From positions 558,001-622,000 of the forward strand of contig NZ_AFRZ01000001.1 in NCBI RefSeq assembly GCF_000242915.1: a DNA stretch of 64,000 nt, given 5' to 3'. Position numbers and translations under genes: made by a program. Shown here in pieces: positions 58,142 to 64,000 of this stretch. The notes beneath the pieces are model-generated. The model searched no databases and was not told the DNA's origin. It saw only the letters and a list, made by a program, of their open reading frames with translations. This stretch comes from Sulfurimonas gotlandica GD1 (GTDB taxonomy: Bacteria > Campylobacterota > Campylobacteria > Campylobacterales > Sulfurimonadaceae). The stretch's first letter is position 1. Each line of letters starts with the position of its first letter.

Positions 58142-59394
58142 GCACCAATTTTTTCTGTTCTTTGAGCTGTTGCTTCACTTACATTCGTAGTAATTATATA
58201 ACCGTTTCTACCACTCTCTTTAGCCTTATATAACATCTCATCAGCACGACTTATTAGTATCTCTTCATCAAGAGCTTCATCTGCAACGCAGCACACAACA
58301 CCTATAGAGATAGTAAGGAATTCATTAGCCTTACTTGATTCATGTTTAATCTCTCTTGCTCTCACTGCATCACAAATTTCTCGTGCCAGTCTAGCACTGT
58401 TTGACTCATCTGTGTCTATAAGAACTACACCAAATTCTTCTCCACCTAGCCTAAAAACATAGTCACTAGGTCTCTTTAGAGAATCTCTTAAGACTTTAGA
58501 AACACTTTTGAGCGCAAAGTCACCCTCTAAATGTCCATACGTGTCGTTATACTGCTTAAAGAAATCTATATCTAACATCATAAATGTTATATATGATTTA
58601 GTCCGTTTTGCACGCTTTAGTTCTCTGTCATATATAAAGTTAAAATATCTTCTATTATGCAGAGATGTCAAAGAATCTGTATAAGAAACATTTTCAAGTT
58701 TTTTATTTGCTCTTTGTAACTTCTTAGTAGTTATCTCTAATCTTGTATGATCGTTTTGAATACTTTTAAAAACATAATAAGATATAATCAAAACACCAAA
58801 AATAATCATAGTTAAGATTATCCCTACATTTTGAATAATTGACTCATATACTTTTAAAAAATTTTTTCTCTCATACTGAGCAACTTCAACCTCATAATTT
58901 ATCAGCTTATTTAGAGTTGTATGGATATGTTCAACTCTTTTTTCAAAACTTTCCATTGAAATATCATCTATTGTACGTCCTGCTAAAAGGCCATCTAATA
59001 TTTTTTTGAAATAATCATTTGTTGCTATAATCTCTAAATCTGTATATTGAACATATTGTAGTTCTTCATCTCTCTTAAAGTGAGACTCATAACTTCGCCA
59101 CAGAATCTCTATATTTAAAATAGAACTTTCTATCTCAGAAGATGTTTGTGATGAGCTTATTTCAGAGTTTCTTGCTTTGTAGATTGTGTTTGCAATTGAA
59201 CCGTGATATATTTGAAGAATTTCATTAAGTTCAGTTACTGGGACTAATGAACCAAAATAGAGCGAATCTAGATTTTTTTTCATTGAGTTTATATTTAAAT
59301 AACCCATTACTCCAACCAATACAAGTCCTATTGTAATTAGCATAAAAAGAAAAAATAGTTTACTTCTTAACTTTAGTGCTTCAACAAACTGCAT
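58138..59394 (-). CDS. Membrane diguanylate cyclase with four-helix periplasmic domain
   Basis: A 418-residue protein. TM1 is about 12-32, and a four-helix-bundle MCP-like ligand-binding domain (about 33-190) follows. TM2 is about 190-212, then a short coiled coil, then GGDEF (about 240-410) with LGGEEF and the TDSLTSLHNRR entry motif. It makes c-di-GMP in response to an unknown periplasmic cue. It is convergent with the SUI1-like gene and divergent from the Crp/Fnr unit. Confidence 0.92.
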   Translation of the reverse strand: MQFVEALKLRSKLFFLFMLITIGLVLVGVMGYLNINSMKKNLDSLYFGSLVPVTELNEILQIYHGSIANTIYKARNSEISSSQTSSEIESSILNIEILWRSYESHFKRDEELQYVQYTDLEIIATNDYFKKILDGLLAGRTIDDISMESFEKRVEHIHTTLNKLINYEVEVAQYERKNFLKVYESIIQNVGIILTMIIFGVLIISYYVFKSIQNDHTRLEITTKKLQRANKKLENVSYTDSLTSLHNRRYFNFIYDRELKRAKRTKSYITFMMLDIDFFKQYNDTYGHLEGDFALKSVSKVLRDSLKRPSDYVFRLGGEEFGVVLIDTDESNSARLAREICDAVRAREIKHESSKANEFLTISIGVVCCVADEALDEEILISRADEMLYKAKESGRNGYIITTNVSEATAQRTEKIGA

Positions 59395-59497
59395 ATATCT
59401 CCAATCACTACTAGTTATATGATTATAAGTAGCAATTCTTATACCATTAATTTTATGATAGAATACACATAAGATATTAAACTAGGTATTTTTTTTA

Positions 59498-59581
59498 ATG
59501 GCAAAAAGAGCATTTTTAAAAGACAATACTGGCATTGATGAGATTAAAATACTGCAAAATATGAAGACAATAGAAGAATAG
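59498..59581 (+). other. Possible 27-codon ORF or gene remnant
   Basis: Between the diguanylate cyclase and the Crp/Fnr gene, ATG 59498 opens MAKRAFLKDNTGIDEIKILQ and runs to TAG at 59579. Past that stop the same frame continues with basic codons (YRRVKRIFKKV) into the regulator gene. It has no clear ribosome site. It may be a degenerated gene fragment or leader peptide; the codon composition looks protein-like. Confidence 0.25.
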
Positions 59582-59622
59582 TACAGAAGAGTTAAAAGAA
59601 TTTTTAAAAAAGTAGAGAATAT

Positions 59623-60294
59623 ATGTCAGAAGAAAAACTTGAATCAATTAAAAAATTAAATTTCTTTAAATCTTTAGATGACAATCAAATAAAAGAGATA
59701 AAGGATATTTCAAATATTGTTGAGTACCCAAAAGGTTCAATACTATATTATGAAAATGACACTTCTAATAAAATATTCTTTCTTGTCTCCGGTGTACTAA
59801 AAGTCTACAAAATAGATAAATTTGAGAATGAAATTTTTCTATATCATATTCACAAGAACTCTCTTATATCTGAACTAACCAGTTTGGATAGTGATTCTAT
59901 CTACTGTTACTCAAACTCAGAGTTTATGGAAGACAGTGTTATTTTAGAAGTAAATTTTACAGAATTTAAAAAAAGATTCCTAGCAAATAACATACTAAAC
60001 AATGAATTTATCAATGAAATATTACTAAAAACACATCAACTTCACTGTGTTGTAAATAGAGAACTTGTTTTTGATGCTACAGCTAAAGTAGCATTTATGC
60101 TCAGTGATGATTTAGAGATGTTTAACTCACTTAAAAGGCAAGATGTCTCTTTTATGCTTCATATTCAGCCTGAGACACTATCAAGAGTTTTAAAGAAGCT
60201 AAAAAGAAGTAATATTATTGAGGTAGAAAACTCAAATGTTTCTATCTTAGATTTAGAACAACTAAATAATATATTCAAAGGAGATCAATTATGA
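59623..60294 (+). CDS. Crp/Fnr-family regulator next to nap
   Basis: A 223-residue regulator: a cyclic-nucleotide-binding-like beta-barrel (about 12-125, YPKGSILYYENDTSNKIFFLVSGVL), the dimer helix, and a C-terminal helix-turn-helix (FMLHIQPETLSRVLKKLKRSN). It lacks the N-terminal cysteine cluster of FNR, so it is not a [4Fe-4S] oxygen sensor. It may sense NO or nitrite as the related NssR/DNR proteins do; that is inference. The stop overlaps the start of the PilJ-type sensor (ATGA), and napA follows. A matching palindrome sits before napA. Confidence 0.9.
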   Translation: MSEEKLESIKKLNFFKSLDDNQIKEIKDISNIVEYPKGSILYYENDTSNKIFFLVSGVLKVYKIDKFENEIFLYHIHKNSLISELTSLDSDSIYCYSNSEFMEDSVILEVNFTEFKKRFLANNILNNEFINEILLKTHQLHCVVNRELVFDATAKVAFMLSDDLEMFNSLKRQDVSFMLHIQPETLSRVLKKLKRSNIIEVENSNVSILDLEQLNNIFKGDQL

Positions 60295-61301
60295 AAAAAT
60301 CATCAAGTATCAGCACAAAAATTAAAATATTAGGAGCTCTCCTTATAGCCTTAATGCTCAGCGTTATTGCTACGACAATATATTTAAATCAGCAGAATGA
60401 AAAAGATGCGCTTGTTATTAATATTGCTGGTAAACAAAGAATGTTGACGCAGAAAATGTCAAAAAATGTTTTTTATATACACTATAGTTCAAACAAAGAT
60501 TTCTACGAATTAAATGCTGCAGTTGATGAATTTATAAAGGGCCTTAACACTTTAAGACATGGTGATTCAAACAAAAATATATCACCAGTTCCTACATATC
60601 AGATATCACTTCAACAGATAGAGGTAAGTAAACTTTGGAAAAATTTTTATGAAAATATTCAAAACTTCAAACTATTCACAAACTCCAATGTGAATAGAAA
60701 AGCAGAACTAGAAGATATTGTCACTGCAATATACAGGGACAATACAATACTTTTAGATAATGTAGACAAACTAGTGACAATGTACACTGATTACAGTGAG
60801 AATAAAACTAATTTTATAAAGATATTTCAATACACGTCAGGTTTTATACTTCTTATACTTTTTATATATTCACTTCTACAACTGCGCTTAATAGAATCAC
60901 ATGTAGATGCATTTATGCAGTACTCCAAAATGCTTATGAATAATGAAGATATAACAAATATAAAACCGCTAAAACTAGAAGCTGAAAGTGAAACAGAAAT
61001 TGTTGAAGTTAGCGATACTATAAACTGTTTTATACAAAAAGTAAGTACAGCTATGGAGTATTCAAACGAAGCTTTACTCCAATCAGAGAGGGCTGCTTCA
61101 AAATTAGGAGAACTTACAGACGAATTTGACTCTATAATTGATGAGCTAAAAGATAAATCACTTGTTCACAAGCATCTGAATAACAGTGAAGATATTGTTA
61201 TTGAATCTACAGAAGAATTAATCAATTCTACAAAAAAATTATCTAATCTAAAACTAGAATTAGAAAAACTTACCAAAAGCTGCCAGGATTCTAGAATATA
61301 A
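60291..61301 (+). CDS. PilJ/NarX-type membrane sensor without output domain
   Basis: A 336-residue protein. TM1 is at 10-30. The periplasmic helical region (31-185) begins with INIAGKQRMLTQKMSK (44 onward), the PilJ N-terminal signature related to the nitrate-binding P-box of NarX/NarQ. TM2 is at 186-206 (GFILLILFIYSLLQLRL). The cytosolic 130 residues are HAMP-like then coiled coil and end there: no kinase, GGDEF or methyl-accepting domain follows. It is coupled to the Crp/Fnr gene by ATGA and precedes napA. I infer that it reports nitrate or nitrite to the neighbouring regulator. Confidence 0.87.
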   Translation: MKKSSSISTKIKILGALLIALMLSVIATTIYLNQQNEKDALVINIAGKQRMLTQKMSKNVFYIHYSSNKDFYELNAAVDEFIKGLNTLRHGDSNKNISPVPTYQISLQQIEVSKLWKNFYENIQNFKLFTNSNVNRKAELEDIVTAIYRDNTILLDNVDKLVTMYTDYSENKTNFIKIFQYTSGFILLILFIYSLLQLRLIESHVDAFMQYSKMLMNNEDITNIKPLKLEAESETEIVEVSDTINCFIQKVSTAMEYSNEALLQSERAASKLGELTDEFDSIIDELKDKSLVHKHLNNSEDIVIESTEELINSTKKLSNLKLELEKLTKSCQDSRI

Positions 61302-61374
61302 TAGTAAGTTCTGAGTGCTACTTATATTCCATATATCTATAGATAAAACAAAACTTAATATATTTTTCTAACTT

Positions 61375-61418
61375 TTTGACATAAGTCAAAGATTTTTTTA
61401 CCTTCAAAGTGCTAATAT
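61375..61418 (+). promoter_or_regulatory. napA promoter with Crp/Fnr-type operator
   Basis: TTTGAC-ATAA-GTCAAA (61375-61390) is a perfect 6-bp inverted repeat with the N4 spacing of Crp/Fnr-family sites (FNR: TTGAT-N4-ATCAA). TAATAT at 61413-61418 is a plausible -10. With a start near 61424 the palindrome centre (61382.5) is at -41.5, the class II activator position. The Crp/Fnr gene two genes upstream is the obvious candidate binder. Confidence 0.7.
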
Positions 61419-61442
61419 TAAATCGTTAATGGACACCTTAAC

Positions 61443-61466
61443 AAAAATTGGAATAAAGCAATTTTT
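61443..61466 (+). promoter_or_regulatory. Hairpin in the napA leader
   Basis: AAAAATTG and CAATTTTT form an 8-bp perfect stem with an 8-base loop in the predicted napA 5' leader, 40 bases before the ATG. It could stabilise the mRNA or affect translation. Confidence 0.35.
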
Positions 61467-61506
61467 GAATTTGCTTCGTTTCGAAAATTATCAAACAGGA
61501 GAAAAT

Positions 61507-64000
61507 ATGTCACTTTCAAGAAGAGAATTTCTTAAAAGTTCAGCGGCAGCATCTGCAGCAGCAGCAATTGGTATGAGTGTACCAGCAGAGCTACAAGCAG
61601 CGGCGGACAAAGCTGAAGGCGGCTGGAGATGGGACAAGGCAGCTTGTCGTTTCTGTGGTACTGGTTGTGGTATCATGATGGCTACTAAGAATGGTAAAAT
61701 TGTTGCTGTTAAAGGGGACCCTGCGGCTCCAGTTAACAGAGGGCTTAACTGTATTAAAGGTTACTTCAATGCAAAAATTATGTATGGTGCGGACAGACTA
61801 ACTCAACCACTACTAAGAATGGATGATAAGGGTAACTTTGATAAAAAAGGTAAGTTTGCTCCTGTATCTTGGGAAAGAGCTTTCGATATTATGGAAGAAA
61901 AAGCTAAAGCAGCTTTTAACGAAAAAGGTCCTGAGGGTGTAGCAGTATTCGCATCTGGACAATACACTGTAATGGAAGGTTATGCAGCTCAAAAAATGAT
62001 GAAAGCTGGATTCCGTTCTAATGCAATCGATCCTAATGCTCGTCACTGTATGGCATCTGCGGTTGTTGGTTTTTATCAAACATTTGGTATTGATGAGCCT
62101 TCAGGTTGTTATGATGATATCGAGCTTACTGATACAATCGTATCTTGGGGTTCAAACATGGCAGAAATGCACCCGATCCTTTGGTCTCGTGTAACTGACA
62201 GAAAACTTTCAGACCCTGAAAGAGTAAAAGTTATCAATATGTCAACTTATACTCACAGAACTTCAGATCTAGCTGATACAGAAATCATTTTCTCACCAAA
62301 TACAGATACAGCAATGTGGAACTATATTGCTAGAGAAATTGTATATAACAACCCTGAATCAATTGATTGGGATTTCGTAAACAAGCATATGGTATTTGCA
62401 GCAGCAGCTCCAAACATCGGTTATGGTATGAGAAAATCTAGTGATAAATCTATCAAAGAAGGTAAGTATACAGCTCTTGAAATGGAAACTATTTCAAAAG
62501 AGATGAAAACTATTGTTTCTGAAAAAGAAGCTCCAGCACTAGCACCTTATGGTTATAAAGCTGGTGATGAGATGATTCATAACCAACCGGGCCTTAGACA
62601 CTGGTTGATTAACTTTGAAGAATACAAAAAATCTTTAGAACCATATACACTAGAATATACAGCTAAAATTTCAAAAGGTGATCCGGATGAGTCTATTGAA
62701 AGTTTCCAAGCGAAACTTCAAGAACTAGCTAACCTTTATATTGAAAAAGGTAGAAAAGTAGTATCTTTCTGGACTATGGGTATGAATCAACATACACGTG
62801 GTACTTGGACGAATACACTTGCTTATAATGTTCACTTTATGCTTAATAAACAAGCTAAACCAGGTGATGGTGCGTTCAGTTTAACTGGTCAGCCTTCTGC
62901 TTGTGGTACAGCTCGTGAAGTTGGTACGTTTACTCACAGACTTCCAGCTGATATGATGGTTAAAAATCCTAAGCACCGTGCAATTGCTGAAAAAGCATGG
63001 CATATTCCTGAAGGAACAATCAATGGTCAAATGGGACAACACATCATGCGTATCCACCGTGACATCGAAGATGGTCATGTTAAATTTGCATGGGTAAATG
63101 TTTGTAACCCTTACCAAGATTCTGCTTCTGCTTCTCACTGGATTAAAGCAGCTCGTGAAATGGATAACTTCATTGTAACTTCTGATGGATACCCAGGTAT
63201 CTCTGCTAAAGTTTCTGACCTTATTCTTCCATCTGCAATGATCTATGAAAAATGGGGTGCTTATGGTAATGCTGAGCGTCGTACTCAACACTGGAGACAA
63301 CAAGTTCTTCCAGTAGGAAACGCAATGTCTGATACATGGCAGTGGGTTGAGTTCTCTAAGCGTTTTACGGTTAAAGATCTATGGATGAAAGACGTAAAAG
63401 TTGGATGGGGCAAAGGCGATATGAAAGCCGTTCCATTAGACAAAATCAAAGCTTTAGGATACAACGAAAATACAACTATGTATGAAATTCTATTCGCTAA
63501 TGATAGAGCTAAATCTTACAAAATTGATATGAACGATCCAGTACAAGCTGGTTATGACAATTCTGAGTGTTCTGGTGACTCTCGTAAAGTTATTGGTTCA
63601 GACGGTAAAGAGTTTACTGGTTACGGTTTCTTTATCCATAAATATCTTTTTGAAGAGTATGCAGCGTTTACTCGTGGTCACGGTCATGACCTTGCACCAT
63701 TTGATGTTTACCATAAAGTTCGTGGTCTTAAATGGCCTGTTGTTGATGGTAAAGAGACTCAGTGGAGATTTAATGCGAAATACGATCCTTATGCAGCGAA
63801 AGCTACAAAAGAAAGTGGTAATTCACATGCATTCTACGGTGGTTTCTTAAAAGAATGTCTTCAAGGTAATCTAAACGGTTTTGATAAAACTCTTGGTAAG
63901 TTAAAGATACCAAACAAAGCCAAAATATTTGCTCGTCCGTACATGGATCCTCCAGAAATGCCGGATGCTAACTATGATACATGGTTATGTACAGGTCGTG
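61507..64000 (+). CDS. napA: Periplasmic nitrate reductase catalytic subunit NapA, partial
   Basis: The first 831 codons of NapA; the frame stays open to the window end and only the C-terminal tail is missing. Tat signal SRREFLKSS (4-12) is followed by an Ala-rich core. Cys47, Cys50, Cys54 and Cys82 bind the [4Fe-4S] cluster, and Cys181 in [10 protein letters not shown] is the Mo ligand. [15 protein letters not shown] and [11 protein letters not shown] are diagnostic of NapA rather than formate dehydrogenase. It reduces nitrate to nitrite in the periplasm with the bis-MGD cofactor. AGGAG precedes the ATG. Other nap genes are expected to the right, as in the napAGH... order of this group. Confidence 0.97.
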   Translation, partial: MSLSRREFLKSSAAASAAAAIGMSVPAELQAAADKAEGGWRWDKAACRFCGTGCGIMMATKNGKIVAVKGDPAAPVNRGLNCIKGYFNAKIMYGADRLTQPLLRMDDKGNFDKKGKFAPVSWERAFDIMEEKAKAAFNEKGPEGVAVFASGQYTVMEGYAAQKMMKAGFRSNAIDPNARHCMASAVVGFYQTFGIDEPSGCYDDIELTDTIVSWGSNMAEMHPILWSRVTDRKLSDPERVKVINMSTYTHRTSDLADTEIIFSPNTDTAMWNYIAREIVYNNPESIDWDFVNKHMVFAAAAPNIGYGMRKSSDKSIKEGKYTALEMETISKEMKTIVSEKEAPALAPYGYKAGDEMIHNQPGLRHWLINFEEYKKSLEPYTLEYTAKISKGDPDESIESFQAKLQELANLYIEKGRKVVSFWTMGMNQHTRGTWTNTLAYNVHFMLNKQAKPGDGAFSLTGQPSACGTAREVGTFTHRLPADMMVKNPKHRAIAEKAWHIPEGTINGQMGQHIMRIHRDIEDGHVKFAWVNVCNPYQDSASASHWIKAAREMDNFIVTSDGYPGISAKVSDLILPSAMIYEKWGAYGNAERRTQHWRQQVLPVGNAMSDTWQWVEFSKRFTVKDLWMKDVKVGWGKGDMKAVPLDKIKALGYNENTTMYEILFANDRAKSYKIDMNDPVQAGYDNSECSGDSRKVIGSDGKEFTGYGFFIHKYLFEEYAAFTRGHGHDLAPFDVYHKVRGLKWPVVDGKETQWRFNAKYDPYAAKATKESGNSHAFYGGFLKECLQGNLNGFDKTLGKLKIPNKAKIFARPYMDPPEMPDANYDTWLCTGR

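Noticed and set aside
62881-63303. 140-codon minus-strand open frame
   Set aside because: Antisense to napA, whose reading frame is fully supported by motifs.
61507-64000. Formate dehydrogenase alpha subunit
   Set aside because: The Tat signal and cluster would fit, but [10 protein letters not shown] and [11 protein letters not shown] are NapA-specific and there is no selenocysteine/Cys context of FdhA.

Overview
The window reads as a low-GC Campylobacterota (epsilonproteobacterial) chromosome, most like Sulfurimonas or a close relative. The markers are: the futalosine menaquinone enzyme MqnE; an IspDF fusion followed by an HP1021/Cj1608-type orphan response regulator, a sulfate-adenylyltransferase-like protein and PgpA (the gene order I recall from Campylobacter jejuni Cj1607-Cj1610); a FrdCAB quinol:fumarate reductase; and a Nap nitrate reductase at the right edge. 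The genus is inferred from gene content and protein character; no search was run.

Layout. 1-9.1 kb is one long minus-strand operon: LsrG-like monooxygenase, LsrK-type AI-2 kinase, MetK, MtnK, MtnA, a class II aldolase fused to a short-chain dehydrogenase, MqnE, and a glycosyltransferase cut by the edge. 9.2-13.6 kb carries glnD-glmS. Then come a haem-motif diguanylate cyclase, a palindrome-rich intergenic element, mrp, thiC, and the ispDF/regulator/Sat-like/pgpA operon. 22.4-25.4 kb is a TorD-chaperone/ferredoxin maturation cluster with no enzyme beside it. It is followed by mscS, gdhA, frdCAB, a flavoprotein lacking its redox disulfide, a small membrane protein, a chemoreceptor, a rhodanese, an RND pump, and a biotin carboxylase broken by a frameshift. 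43-46.9 kb holds an AraC regulator, small proteins, an SprA-like protease and a cold-shock gene. 46.9-52 kb is acetate metabolism (ackA-pta divergent from acs). 53-58 kb has a chemoreceptor, a YbiT-type ABC-F ATPase, a FAH-like protein and a SUI1-type factor. 58-64 kb has a second diguanylate cyclase, then a Crp/Fnr regulator, a membrane-bound PilJ-type sensor with no output domain, and the start of napA.

The most notable system is the left operon. MetK makes SAM. MtnK, MtnA and the aldolase-dehydrogenase could turn the pentose left from spent SAM (methylthioribose and/or 5-deoxyribose) into DHAP plus an aldehyde, and then process that aldehyde. LsrK and LsrG-like could take up the third SAM-derived by-product, DPD/AI-2. 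A radical-SAM menaquinone enzyme sits in the same transcript. I read it as a SAM by-product salvage operon.

The second is the nap control region. An ATGA-coupled Crp/Fnr regulator and output-less nitrate-type sensor precede napA, whose upstream region has a TTTGAC-N4-GTCAAA palindrome about 41.5 bases before a predicted start point. Two genes (mscS and a four-helix membrane protein) appear to start at ATC codons with well-placed Shine-Dalgarno sequences.
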